Source: Hevea brasiliensis (Eukaryota > Streptophyta > Magnoliopsida > Malpighiales > Euphorbiaceae). Taken from it: 64,000 bases of DNA. Below are positions 22,261-34,604 of this stretch, one piece after another. Every line of letters begins with the position of its first letter. Position 1 is the first letter of the stretch. The stretch is from assembly GCF_030052815.1 (NCBI RefSeq), contig NC_079509.1, positions 50,231,941 to 50,295,940 of the forward strand, written 5' to 3'. Below the pieces are notes generated by a model. That model did no database searches. It was given only the letters and a program-made list of their open reading frames with translations, and was not told the origin of the DNA. The position numbers were made by a program, and so were the translations under genes.

Positions 22261-24300
22261 GTTGGTGTAGGAGATGCTTCTGAAGGCAGTTCATCTCCTA
22301 ATGATCTTTATTGTTGGATGCGCCGTGAGGACATTGATTACCCACAGGCTGTTACTGAATGCCATAGTTGTTCCAATCTTGCTGCCGTAGCTTCTGCATC
22401 CATTGTTTTCAAAGATAACAAAACGTACTCGCAGAAACTTGTCCATGGTGCTAAAACCCTCTTTGTATTTGCAAGGGTACAGCGAGGTAGACATAGTGCA
22501 GGTGGTGGTACAGACGCTTCCATTTTTTGTACTTCAACTAGCTACTGGGATGAGTTTATGTGGGGTGGGGCTTGGCTCTACTATGCTACTGGGAATTCTT
22601 CTTATCTTCAGTTTGCTACTACTCCTGGTTTGGCCAAGCATGCTGGTGCTTTCTGGGGAGGGCCATACTATGGTGTGCTTAGCTGGGATAACAAGCTCAC
22701 TGTTGCTCAGGTCTGTTATTGAAGTTTCCAATTACCCTGTTTTTATCTATATAATCTAACTTTACAAATTATATATATTTTTGGCAGTTTTTTAGCCTTT
22801 CCATGTCCATCTACTATCTTTCTATTTTCATGAGATGCATAATATGTCATCTTGTTTTATCGTATACACATACAAAGTGTCTTTAGAATTATCTGTAAAA
22901 AGACAGTTACAGTTTCATTTGGTTTTTGTTTGATATTTGAGCCTTGATGAAATTGTTGGTTTTTGTTTAATTGCTCCTATTGCTCTGAATGTACCGAAAT
23001 CTACTTCCAAATTTTTTTTCCAGAAAGCAAAATGTCATTGGGGCTTTTATGTGCCTCGTTTTTAAGAAAAATTCTAAGAATTTAAGGTTCCCTTTACTTA
23101 GATCAACTTGTAAATCTCTCTTTCTCTCTCTTGTTATGATGCCACAGCTTGTGTATTTTGGAACTTAATCACCTGCCACCTGACATATGAAATTATTTCC
23201 ACATTTTGTTATGATGGCAATGTTTCTTTTCCATTTAGATGCATTTTTATTTTTCAGTTTACATGTCAATAAATTAACTTGGATGTGTAGTCTTGGATTA
23301 TGTTCAACTCATATCAAACTTGCCTAATTCATGATTTATGAACTGAGAAATTTTCTGCAGATATCATGTCTGTTATAATTTGTCATTATGTAACTAGGTG
23401 CTTTTGAGTCGTCTGAGACTGTTCTTAAGCCCTGGATATCCATATGAAGAAATATTAAGGAAATTTCACAACCAGACCAATATAATCATGTGTTCTTACC
23501 TACCAAATTTTACAAGCTTTAACAGAACCAAAGGCAAACCATCTCTTATTTGGCTGGCCTGCCCATGTTCATATTCATAAGTCTACCTTTTGGATCTCAG
23601 TGTATTTTTTTGACAATGTCGTGCAGGAGGATTGATCCACCTAAACGATGGAGCACCTCAGCCACTTCAGTATGTTGTCAACGCAGCATTCCTTGCCACC
23701 CTATTTAGTGATTAACTCGAAGCTGCAGATACACCTGGATGGTACAGTAGGCCAAATTTCTACTCAAACTGATGTGTTGCGTGAATTTGCCAAAACCCAG
23801 GTATGTCATCTGTGTTTATCATTACTAAGGTGGTCTACAATGGAACTTGTCAAGAGTTGATGGTCAATAACTTCATTATTTGTTCTTCTGCTTTGGCAGA
23901 TTGATTACATCTTGGGCAAAAATCCACAGAAAACGAGCTATGTTGGAGGTTTTGGTAATCATTACTAAAAGCATGTCCATCACAGAGGTGCATCCATCCC
24001 TACGAACAAGATCAAGTACAGCTGTAAAGGAGAATGGAAGTGGAGGGACTCCTCAAAGCCTAACCCAAATACACTTATTGGAGGTATGGTTGGTGGCCCT
24101 GACAAGCATGATAGTTTCCATGATGTTCGATCCAACTCCTATCACACAGAACCAACTCTTGCTGGCAATGCAGGTCTAGTTGAAGCAATTGTCCTTTGTC
24201 AGGTGACAGGACTACTGGGATTGACAAAACCACCATTTTCTCAGCTGTTCCTCCAATGTTTCCCAGCCCACCACCACCTCCGGCACGTTGGAAACCATAA

Positions 24301-24435
24301 GCTGCCCGTATTTTTTAGTTAAAGCATGTCTTATGCGACTTATGGAAGAGGATTTTGCTGCAGTAGATCTTGAAATTTTCAATCCTTAAGAAATGATAGT
24401 GCTATCAAGCAAAAGAAGAGATGAAGATGATTGTA
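24301..24435 (+). other. 3' flank of the KORRIGAN pseudogene
   Basis: Presumed former 3' UTR following the TAA at 24298. No clear polyadenylation signal stands out. Confidence 0.4.
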
Positions 24436-24752
24436 TGTTGAAGCAGAGCTATCAGTTAGCTTAGCTAGTTAGCTGCTTGTGATATCATTTAAACTAGTTG
24501 GCTAGTTTAGATAGTTTGTTTAGTTGCCAGCTGTTCCCACTAATCTATTCTCTTCTTTCTTCCTCTTGTATATAAACAGAAGCAGTTATTCTAGTGAATG
24601 AGAAGCTCATTTCATCCAGCTCATCTTTGTAATATTGTATCAGAGCACATGATCTAGATCTAGATCTATAGAGTTGTTTTTATCTTCTTTCTTGAGGTTC
24701 TTTCTGTTTGTCAATGGCATCATCATCTTTAATGAGTAATTCTTACGTAAAT
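24436..24752 (+). mobile_element. Copia-like LTR fragment with PBS and gag start
   Basis: An LTR-like piece of about 200 bp begins TGTTGAAGCAGAG at 24436. It has a TATA box (TATATAAAC at 24569-24577) and is followed by TTGTATCAGAGC at 24635-24646, one mismatch from an initiator-Met PBS. About 70 bases on, an ATG at 24714 opens MASSSLMSNS, a low-complexity start usual for copia Gag. The MITE-like repeat at 24753 then interrupts it, and the following TTTACTACTACAAC may be the continuation. No pol sequence is seen nearby, so this is a 5' remnant. Confidence 0.55.
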
Positions 24753-24888
24753 CTTACCTACACCCAGGTGTATATACCCAATCAATCAATAACTATCATT
24801 TTGATTAAAATCATGGTAGGTCCGACTTCAAAATACACGTATATAGTTTTCTATTGATTGGGTGTTTATACACCCTGGTGTAAGTAAG
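24753..24888. mobile_element. MITE-like inverted repeat
   Basis: The arms CTTACCTACACCCAGGTGTA and its near complement ending TACACCCTGGTGTAAGTAAG run inward for about 37 bases each, including ATTGATTGGGT on the right. About 60 bases lie between them, giving a total of about 136 bp with no coding capacity. The structure fits a small MITE. Target duplications are unclear. Confidence 0.6.
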
Positions 24889-25299
24889 AAATTTTCATCT
24901 TTTACTACTACAACAACTTTAGCTTTGTATTCGTCTAATCATAATGTTAATGGGTAAATGTCATAAACGATACATCAACTTAATATGTGTAACAGTAAGA
25001 GTTCTAAACTTCAATTAAAAAAAGAGCTACATAAAACTCCTGGAACTTTCAATAGCTTCTAGGTTATTTTTTACTAACAATACTTGTCCAATTAATAAAT
25101 TATACTCCCAATTTAACACTTATAAAAAAAATTAATTAATTAAAATAATAATTTATAATGAAATTCTCTCTTTACCTTCTCTCACCATTGTTCTTTCTCT
25201 AAACAAATAGCTCCCATATACCGACGAATAAAGCCTAGAAAATCAATCCAACATTATCAATAGCTTAAAAAGTAAATGTAATTAAATATTGTGTCATTG
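24889..25299. other. AT-rich sequence, no recognised feature
   Basis: Possibly includes gag-like residue of the copia fragment at 24436 in its first 60 bases. The rest shows nothing I can name. Confidence 0.4.
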
Positions 25300-25740
25300 G
25301 ATGCAAGTTAAGGTCAAATGGAGTATTGAGCTTTATTTATATACAACCACACAATTCATTCACTTGATTGTATGAGAGACTGTTATGGGTAAAGCTCCAC
25401 ACCACCGATGTGCTGTATTATTTGTTAAATAGGCATGTAGATATGTACATATAAAGATTACGTATAAGGATAATATTGGTTAGTTGTTATAGAAGATAGA
25501 GGCTCCATATAAACAGGGGTAAGAATTGGATAATTCTTATCACGCCTCCTCAATTCTAACCAAGAGATGGTTGAATTGTAAGCGTTGTTTAATGCTGAGA
25601 AAGTCTGTTTTGTGGTAAAACTTTGGTGAAGATGTCTGCATTCTGGCCTCGCCTCGAGAGCTAATGAAGTGAACTTGCAATTCACGTTTGGCGACTCTGT
25701 CACGTATAAAAAACAACATGTTGATAATTTACCCATGGCT
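25300..25740 (-). mobile_element. 3' remnant of a copia element (RNase H end plus LTR)
   Basis: On the minus strand, 25740 to about 25551 encodes a decayed copia RNase H tail, with RDRVAKRELQVHFISS, a damaged DIFTK region and KQRLQFNHLLVRIEEA before two stops. A purine stretch (AGGAGGCG) and an LTR start, TGATAAGAATTATCC from 25542, follow. The LTR contains a TATA-like TATATAAATAAAG near 25330. The remainder of the element is missing. Confidence 0.7.
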
Positions 25741-26195
25741 TAATTCCCCATGCATGAGATTTTTATCTACTTTGGATGCCCTTAATTTTGATGTTCTTCA
25801 GTTTCTGCTCAGATTCATATTAAAAAAAATGTGGCAAATGAAATGAAATGAAATCTGCCTTGTGTTTTGCCCTATCTGGCCTTGTAATACAGTTACACTC
25901 AGTTCAAGCGAGTCTTCTTGGAGTACAAAATAACATAGCATGTGAGATTGGAATCTTGCATATTGAATTTTTTTTTTTTTTATTTCGGCAATCTTAAACC
26001 ATTCGGGGAAGAAAATTTCTAATAAAATTATTTACTGGATTCTTGCAAGAAAATCTCCAATAAAAAAATTGTTTATTTTAATCATTTACTGCTGATATTT
26101 GGCCGATTCTCTTTTTTCTTCAACTTAATGAAGTTAATTTATGTGAATTTTTTGTTATTTTGATTTTAATGTTGGTTCACTCTTGTGTTCTATTT
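25741..26195. other. Intergenic AT-rich sequence
   Basis: Contains a T run near 25968-25981. No coding or repeat structure was recognised. Confidence 0.4.
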
Positions 26196-26200
26196 GGTTT
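26196..26200. repeat. Target site duplication of copia element A, left (GGTTT)
   Basis: GGTTT directly before the LTR start at 26201; the same five bases follow the right LTR at 38868-38872. Confidence 0.85.
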
Positions 26201-28326
26201 TGTTGTGTTTTTACAGCAAAGGCAAAAATATTGACTGAAAAGTCTACTTTTTCATTAATCAAAAGATGCTTAAATACAAATTCAACTTAACTGAAATTGG
26301 AACAAAATAGCTACTGATTCAAGAAAATGTCCACTACTAACAGAAAAATAAGAAACAAGAAGCAACTAACAGAATGCCTAAAACTGTGCTCTCTAATAGC
26401 TAATTCAGGTATGCACTTCCCCATGCAATGTAGGCTAGAGGAATAGGTCTTTTATGGGTGTCGAATCCACCAGAAATTAAATTAACTGAAATTACCAGTA
26501 ATTAAATATTTTTTACAGCAAGTGGTAAATCCAGGTCAAACCCTAGAGATTGAATTATCAATTTTCGTGCACTTGTGTGTAATGAAAAACGAAAGAAACA
26601 AAGATTGGGGGGGGGGGGGGGGGGTTTTGTAACACAAAATCAGAAAAAATCAGAAATTCAAGAACTAAATATGAAAATCTCAATTTAAACAAACTTCAGT
26701 CAAGGTAATTCGCATTCCAATGCATTGATTTAATCATAGACAAAAGAAAAACAATTATCTCTTATTGAATACTTAACGTAGATTTACCAAATAGCAAGGT
26801 AAACCCTTGACTTCCCTATACTCATCAATTCGAGCTTAGCAGTCTTATTGACTCTAATTATTAACTGAGTTGGTATTAAGCAATCCTCATAAAATTAATA
26901 ACTGTTTTAAGAAAAGGAAGTAGTTAAGCTGAACAATAATTTATGAAGCATAAATCATTTAATCCATCCTATTGTTTCCTTAGGTTATTATCGAAAACTT
27001 GGATCATAATCAATAAAACCTAATTGCTACTCATGTTCAATCTTACACAACAATTACGGATTATGAAGATGAACTAGCAATTGATCAAATCAAACAATCA
27101 ACTAATAGGCCTTTTTAGCAAATCATTCAACAGATAAAAAATAATTAAATCAGAAAACAATAGATATTCAAAAAGACATAAATTAAATTAAGAACCTGAT
27201 CTCACAAATCAAGCAAAAGAACTTGAATCCCTTGAACTGAATTAAAAACTTAGCCACTCATGTTCATTCCTTACAGAAAAATAAAATAAAGAAATCGAAA
27301 GAAGAATTCTAAAAGATGAATGGAGAATGAAAGCCTTCAAATGGAGAACGAAGGTCTGAATTGGGATGCTCTTAGCTGCTGCCCAAAGACGTATTTATAC
27401 TAAAAAAACCTAATCCCAAAGATAGGAACCAAACCAAACTAGGAAAGGTTTTGAAATTCAAGATGTAGATTTTCAGCCTGCATTCACGTTTCTGGAATCA
27501 AGGCAGATTTTCAGCAACTTTCTTTCCGAATCTGCCTCTGCCCTCTTCAGGAAAGTTGTAGCCCTATTTCTTAGCTTTCCAACGGATACTCATGGACCCA
27601 AAACTGAGGTCTACAGCCCAAGTTATGGCTCAAAAACTGGGACTGGTTCAGTCAGACGGTCCAGCCCATTGTGACGAATTCATTGCCGTTTTTAACAATT
27701 AAAATGGCTTCATCTCATGTCCAGCCCTTCATAGAAGTTGTAGAGGTGGCTCTTAAGGTTCAATTGGATTGGCCTTGCTTCATTTGGACGTCTAAAACTC
27801 TAGATACAAAATAAATACTGAAACTGGTCGTGACCCATCGAGTCTGGGCTTTTGCAATAGATTCATAGCTCATTTTGTCAACCTTGGAGACTGATTTGGA
27901 CTATGATCCCTCTTTATCATTTGAAGTGCTCTATCTTAGCTTTTCAATGGATTAAACAATAATCAATTTGGAGACCCACAACTTTAGAAACACCTGAAAA
28001 ATACAGCAAAGGTCAAACACTGAAAATTTATCCATTTAACATAATTATTCCACAACTATCTAAAAATATGTCTAGATGATAAATATATTATAACCAACTG
28101 AATTAAACATAAAAAAAACACACTAAAAATACTAAATGTGATGGGAGTAAAATTAATAAATTATGCACTTATCAGTCTTATTCACAAATTCACCATCAAC
28201 TAACTTCCTTCTCACATCCTGAGAGTTGCAGCCTTTATTCCATATCAGCTTCCATCTTAGCACTCCAAATCAGCACGTTAAGATCATGTCAGCAACCAGC
28301 CTGCAGTTCCTGAGTCATCTACAACA
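26201..28326 (-). repeat. Copia A 3' LTR, split by a solo LTR
   Basis: The LTR proper is 26201-26451 plus 28180-28326, about 398 bp, matching 38456-38867. The break is at GTCTT, duplicated on both sides of the insertion. Confidence 0.88.
26452..28174 (-). mobile_element. Solo LTR, 1723 bp (family S), in the copia A 3' LTR
   Basis: On the minus strand it begins TGATAAGTGCATAATTT at 28174 and ends with GGATTCGACACCCAT. A perfect GTCTT duplication (26447-26451 and 28175-28179) flanks it. The last dinucleotide has mutated (TT on the plus strand instead of TG). It is the inverted counterpart of 36145-37867, roughly 90 percent similar by eye and of the same length. It contains an 18-G run near 26608-26625. 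There is no coding sequence. The LTR family is probably Ty3/gypsy, but I cannot fix the clade. Confidence 0.82.
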
Positions 28327-28336
28327 CTCCTCCTGG
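28327..28336 (-). other. Polypurine tract of copia A
   Basis: The minus strand reads CCAGGAGGAG directly before the 3' LTR start TGTTGTAGATG. Confidence 0.7.
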
Positions 28337-30198
28337 CTCAAGAACTGCAGATTCCAAGTTTCTCTCGAAGGAATTCAAATCTGCTAACATGAAATGGTTT
28401 GGTAAACACATCTGCAACCTGATCTTTTGTCTTATAATAAACCAAACTCACTTCTCCATTCTTCTACACTTCTCTTAGGAAAAACAAGTTAATGTTAAAG
28501 TGCTTTGTCTTTCCATGAAAGACAGGATTGTATGAGATTGCAATGGCAGCTTGATTATCCACAAGCGCTCTAGTTCCATTCTCCTCAGCCAAAGTGCCTA
28601 ATTCACTGCAGCTGTGGCAGCAATGAATTCTGCCCCAGCTGTAGGCTGAGTAACAACTCCTTGCTTCTTAGAACATCAGAAGAAACACCCTGAGCCTAAG
28701 CTGAAACAATATCCTAATGTACTTTTCATGTCATCAGCTAAACCAGCCCAATCACTATCAGAATAACACTACAAGACAAAATCCTGACGCTGTCTAAATT
28801 TAATCCCAAAATTCAAAGTTCCCTTAACATACCTTACTACCCTTTTGGCAACTTTCATGTGCACTTCACTAGCACAGTTCAGGAACCTTGATAGCACACT
28901 GATAGCATGTAAGATATCAAGTTTGGTTGCTGTCAAATACATCAAACAACCAATAAGACTTCTATAGGTGCTTTCATTAGCCTTGTCTGATCCATCCTGC
29001 TTTTGTAGCTTCTCTTTTTGATTCATTGGAGTAGACATAGGCATGCAATCCTCCATCTTGAATTTCTTTAAGATTTCCTTTGCATACTTCTGTTGACAAA
29101 TGAAAACCTCATTCTGTGATTGCTTAATCTCCATTCCCAGGAAATAGGACATCTCTCCCAAGTCTATCATCTCAAAAACTTGCATCATTTCATTCTTGAA
29201 CTTCTCAATAAGTTCTGAATTACTTCCTGTCACCAAAAGATCATCAACATGAAGAGAAATGACAACTATGTTAGCATTAAAATGCTTAACATACAATGTT
29301 GAATCACTTAAGCTTTTCTAAAAGCCTAAGTCTAGCAGATGTTGATCAATTCTGCTATACCAAGCCCTTGGAGCCTGCTTCAATCCGTAAAGAGCTTTCT
29401 TCAGAAGATAAACTTTCTCCTCCTATCCTTTTATGATAAAGCCTTCTGGTTATTCTACATAGATCTCCTCCTGTAAGAAACCATTTAAAAAGGTAGATTT
29501 AACATCCATTTGAAAAATTTTCCAACCTTTTTGTGTAGCCACTGCAAGCAACAGTCTTATTGTTTCAAGTCTGGCTACTGGTGCAAAAGTCTCAGAAAAA
29601 TCTACTCCACAAACTTGAGCATAGCCTTTCACCACCAGCTTAGCCTTGTGCCTGTTAACTGTCCCATCATCATTTAGCTTTGTCCTGTAAACCCATTTTA
29701 CTCCAATGACTTTCCTGTCTTGAGGCCTTTGTATAAGCTCCCAAGTCTGGTTCTTTTGAATCATGGTCAGCTCCTCTTTCATTGCAGCCTCCCACTTTGG
29801 ATCTCCTTCAGCTTCTTTGTATCCTGTAGGCTCTAGAACAGCAACATTACATCTCTGATAAATGTCAGCAACCTAGTTCCTCTTATTATCTCATCATCAA
29901 TCTGCTCATCAGCATTCTGCAAGGGATTTGAGATCTGCTGCTGTTTCTGCTTCTCTTCCCCACTCCATTTTTCATTTTCAATGAAATGAACATCTCTACT
30001 TATCAGAATTTTTCCAGTTTGTGGTTGAAAAATTCTATAAGCCTTAGAGATAGTGCTGTAGCCAATAAAAATGCCAGGTTTTGCCCTGCTGTGCAGCTTA
30101 TCCCTTTTCACCTAAGGCACATAAGAAAAACATAAACAACCAAAAATCTTTAGATTTTCGAGTGATGGTTTGTGCCTCCATGCTTCAAATGGAGTTTT
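28337..30198 (-). pseudogene. Copia A pol, C-terminal part: integrase end, RT, RNase H
   Basis: Reading leftward from the solo LTR: an integrase tail (RAKPGIFIGY near 30080), the RT start (WKWVYRTKLN-type block at 29690, with KLVVKGYAQ and FQMDVKSTFLNG), the catalytic box HVDDLL at about 29240-29251, then RNase H with YSDSDWAG near 28760. Many inactivating stops sit where the family normally has Gln or Trp, for example in YVE-stop-PEGF near 29450. The protein cannot be made. Confidence 0.87.
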
Positions 30199-33100
30199 TG
30201 TAACGCCCCTCATCCGTCTACAGTGTAGCCGAGTAAAGCGTGCCACATTCAGTGCATGAGCAGCCTATCTTATCTTGTCATGCACATTATTAATTTAATG
30301 TCCATTTATTTTTATTATCCCATGTATAATTTTTTTTTATCACCTTTCATTCTTATGAAGACTCAAACAGAGTCTTCTTTATTTTATTAGTGCATGGCGG
30401 GTTTCACTATTTACCTGTTAAAATTTTCATATCATAAGTTTAATCCATGTCAATTTACCTCTTGTTATATCTATCTCATTAGTTTTCATGTATCACATCA
30501 TATCACATGTCATATAATCAATTCATGTAAAACACATTTACTTTTATTAATAGAATTCATATACGATAATTTACAATTCATATTACAGTCTTAAAATGAA
30601 TTACATCTTTGACTTATGTACAGAAATCAAAAATACAAAATCTAAATACACATGGGCCCTACCAAAAATACTCTGCTGAGGTGACTCCCACACTAGTGCA
30701 GATCTGCTCAGAATCTGTGTCTAGATTCTACTGGTCAATCTCTCCAATACCTACGCGAGGAAACAATCCATCGCGCTAAGCATATTACTTAGTGGTGTAT
30801 AATTTAAAATAAAAATAACTGAATAATCAAGGATAATTATTTCATGTATAATTTCATATAAAAATTCATATTTCATGGACTCTGAGTCAATTACATGTTT
30901 ACTGAACTTTAGAAGTAATTAAACTTGTCGGGATCCTTTCTAATAATTTATTCCATTTTCAGTCTTTTTAATTTCATATCAGTGGTCTCTTCATGTAATT
31001 ATTTAATTTTTAAAGCTTATTACTTATGAGTCGTTTCATAACTTTAGCTGCTCCATAGGAGCATATTAATTTACTGATATTTCTTCATATAATCAATTGA
31101 TTTTTACACTTATTACTCATATCTGTGATCTTTTCGGTACTTAATTAAATTTAAGACTCATTACTCATATTTGTGCCCAAGTAACCTATGACAGATTATA
31201 AAGACTGGATACACGGGAGTATACAAGTTAGACATCCGTATGCCTATCATGTATACATCTGTCATGTCAAGCACAAGGCCAGCGAACAGGCATAAAGCCA
31301 GAAATCATATCAGGCACAATGGCCAGCGGGCAGGCATAAAGCTAGTAGAACAATTATATCAGATATATATTATCTATCAATGATTATTCATGTGGGCAGT
31401 ACTGCAATCTATAGTCTCTAATTGGTATACCAATTGATCCAAGCTATATACATAAGTCTAGGTATACTTTGGGCAAATTGGTATTACTAAGCACTTGTAG
31501 TTTTATTATTTCATGCTATATACTATTAATGGTTCATAACATATTGTTATTTCACTTCATATACTATCTATGCTTTATACCATTTTCATGTCATTATAAT
31601 TAGAACATAAGTCCCAAGTACATATTCATATAACTTATGTATTTATCACTCTCATTATTTTATGCCATGTACTATACATATTTATAGTATTGTTATTTCA
31701 TATATGATGGAAACATAGGTTCCAAGTGTATTTTCATATGACTTATGTGTTTAGCAAACCATTTAGATAATTTACATTTTATGTATCAAATGATTTCATG
31801 TCACCTTGTAGTGGGAAAGTGGGTCTCACATACCTATTTCATATAATACAGTGTTTAGTAACACATTAGGGTCATTAGGGTTAAAACCCTACCATAAGAT
31901 AAGTTGTCTTATGAACCTTTCTTTAGGTTCAGTTTTAATGTCTTAACTTTACCTATCAATTTGATCACTTTGTGGCCACTGTTTGGCCATGCTTCCTTCA
32001 TGGAAGTTGTTCTTCTATGTCTTGTCTTGTTTTCCCTTTTTGAATCATGTCATTTGGATTTCTAGAACTCAAGTTATGGTCAAATAACCATAACTGGTTC
32101 ATTTCCTAATTCTGGATCCTCAACTAAGTAGATTTTGGAGTTATAATTTACCAATTTAATTGGACATGTTGCAGTCACTTTCAAGCTTAGTATTCTTCAT
32201 ATAATTTGTTGCCCTATATCATATGGTCACTTAGAATTTTGGATTGCAATTTTTCAAGTCTTATAGAATTACTTATACCCAAATCATTGGCCTGGACTCA
32301 AGTACCCTGTGCCAACAGGATCCTAGTTCAGGTTAGTAGATTTGACTCAACTTTTGGGATTCTTACATTTATAATTTGAGGAAAGTGTCTAAAACAAAAT
32401 TGGAGCTCTATTTCTCATGTTTCCAGAACAATATGGCTCATCCCAATTGGAGTTTCCTAGTGAGAGATATAACTAAAAGACTATTCTGGATTTAAATGGT
32501 TACTTAGGCAATTTCTAGAATTTGCATACTAAATTGATCTAGTCAATTGGCCTAGTTCCCTTGATTTCTGGGTTTTGATCAAAATACCATATTGTAAATT
32601 GATGTCTTTGAACATTTTGCCACTAGTTTCATTGCATTTGGATTTCTGTAGACCAAGTTATGGCTTTTTTGTTAAAACTGGTCAAGTAGCATTTGTCTAG
32701 CAATTCTGGGCAGTTTTGGTACTGGATAGTTTTGGTAACTCAACTCTGGCAAGCAATTTGGTTAGGTTAATGGCATTTATGGGCTCTGTGATCTTCATGA
32801 AAGTTGAAGCCCTATGTCTAAGCTTTCCAATGGTCTAAAATTCAGGTTATTTGAACCTGTCTAGTGGAAGTTATGGCCAAATGAATGTACACTATTTATT
32901 TGGTCAATTTTCTGGGTTCATCATTTGGTCATCCGGATTAGGACAATAATTTGATCAATTTCTGGGCAGAATTTAGGCATAGTCTCTTCATGAAAAATGA
33001 ATCATTTTAGGTCTAGTTTCATCTTCAATTGGCTTTATACCAATTGGAGCAATTTAATTTCGGTTATGGCTCCAAACACATGTTGGATTCAATAATTCTC

Positions 33101-34604
33101 AACCTACAAAGAAACTTACACTTCCAATTTCATTTCCTCCAACTCCCAAACTACAATTCAACATTCATGGCACTTCTAATATTATCAATTCATCTCAACA
33201 CTATCAAATTCCAGCAATTACATTACGTCTCTAATAATCAGTTCAAAACCCTAATTCAAATGGTCAAAGTCAACGATATTCACATGAAAACAATTTTTCT
33301 AGTACATGTAACTTCAACTGTCAACATAATTCACTTTCACTTATCCATTAACACCATTAATGAACATTTACATACATAAAATTATCAATCTCCTAAGTTC
33401 CTCAAGGCTGCCAAATTGAGGCAATTTTATAGAGTGTCCATAATTATCATCAAACCCTAATTCAAATTGCCAATCACAATATACACATGCAATTAATTTG
33501 CTAGTACATGAAATTTCATTCCTCAACATATAACTTATTCATCAACATCACAAATCACCTTTTTCATACATGAATTAATCAAATTCTCAAATTTCCCATG
33601 GCTACCAAAATGAAGAGCTCACAATTACTTATCAACCTCTTCAAATTTCTTATCATATCAACTCATCCTAAGCACAAAACAAGAATTAAAGAAGAAATGT
33701 GGAAAGATTGAGCACTAACCTCTTTGTTCACTTTCTTGAGCTTGTTAAAACTTCACCTAATCTTTTTTTTCTAACTGCCTATAGTCTTCCTAAGGTGTTA
33801 GGATTAACTTTTGTGAAGTGAACTTGTGATTTTAGGTTAAAAATTGAGGGATTTAAGCTTTGCATGAAAACGTTCATGGAGGAAAGATGAAGAACCCATT
33901 TCGGCCATGGGAGAGAATGAAGAAGAAGAAATGAAGTTAGTGGGTTTAACTTGTCCTCTTATGCTTTTATACCTCACTAACAATTTAAATATTAATTATA
34001 ATGATTAAACTTTCATAATTCTAATTATACCCCCTCATTTCTCTTTAATTACATTACACATGTAATTTCATATTTTCATGGGATTTTCAAAATTTTAATA
34101 TCACTTATTTTAATGGACATTTAGGTCAAAAGTCAACTCTAGGTGTCAAATGACCAAAATGCCCCTCTTCGAGTTATAGTCCAACTTTTTCAGTAATACT
34201 GATTAAATCCTTGATCTGATGGTTCCTTTAATTTTCATTTTTTTATCTGTACCGATTAACTAAATTTTCTTTGACATTTTTAATGTCATTTGTACCTCAG
34301 TAAGCCTTTAATTAAGTCCTGAAAATTATTTCCTAAGGTTCTTCGTGGGTCTGGGGTTGTCAACTGTCTATACAATGACTTTCCGGCACAATCACCTATC
34401 GCTACGATTCCTGCTCCTTTAAACTAGTTACATTTCATTTCTTTATTTTCTCTTAATTTTTCTTGCATTTTCTTATTATTTATTCCATCATTTTATGTCT
34501 CCTCACTATTATTTAAGTGTAGTTTCAGGCATTCTGACTGTCCGAACAGACGTTAGTCATCGGAACAGTAGAGCGTACGGACTACCTACAGTGAGGGTAT
34601 TACA
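30199..34604 (-). mobile_element. Tekay-like solo LTR of 4406 bp in copia A integrase
   Basis: It starts TGTAACGCCCCTC and ends GAGGGTATTACA on the plus strand, with a perfect GTTTT duplication at 30194-30198 and 34605-34609. Landmarks shared with the Tekay LTRs at 5097 and 12993 include the block around TACGCG.GG.AA and CGCGCTAAGCA near 30750, the AAGTTATGGCCAAATGAA region near 32870, and the terminal CCGAACAG...CGGAACAGTAGAG..TACGGA. No gag or pol sequence is present inside. At 4.4 kb it is much longer than the 3.1-kb LTRs of the complete element, so it is a different family. Confidence 0.82.

Larger units (their letters stand above)
17312..24300 (+). pseudogene. KOR1: KORRIGAN-type membrane endo-1,4-beta-glucanase (GH9) pseudogene
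   Basis: Functional KORRIGAN is a type II membrane GH9 glucanase needed for cellulose synthesis. Six exons are visible: 17312-17687, about 17734-18050, 22261-22710, 23398-23533, 23627-23800 and 23900-24300. Exon 1 encodes the cytosolic tail and a membrane segment (about residues 72-94). Exon 2 carries the GH9 Asp pair (YYDGGD), exon 6 HHRGAS and the [11 protein letters not shown]lu, and a proline-rich end WKP-stop. Breaks: TAG 17471 (codon 54), TAG 17773, TAA 23713, TAA 23966, frameshifts near 23765 and 24200, a few codons missing in exon 3 near 22388, and doubtful splice sites after exons 1, 2 and 4 (the last has GC). Introns are retained, so this is a DNA-level duplicate, not a retrocopy. 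Confidence 0.93.

Noticed and set aside
33029..33379. A 116-codon open frame inside the 4.4-kb solo LTR
   Set aside because: It lies wholly within LTR sequence, has AT-rich composition and no recognisable domain.
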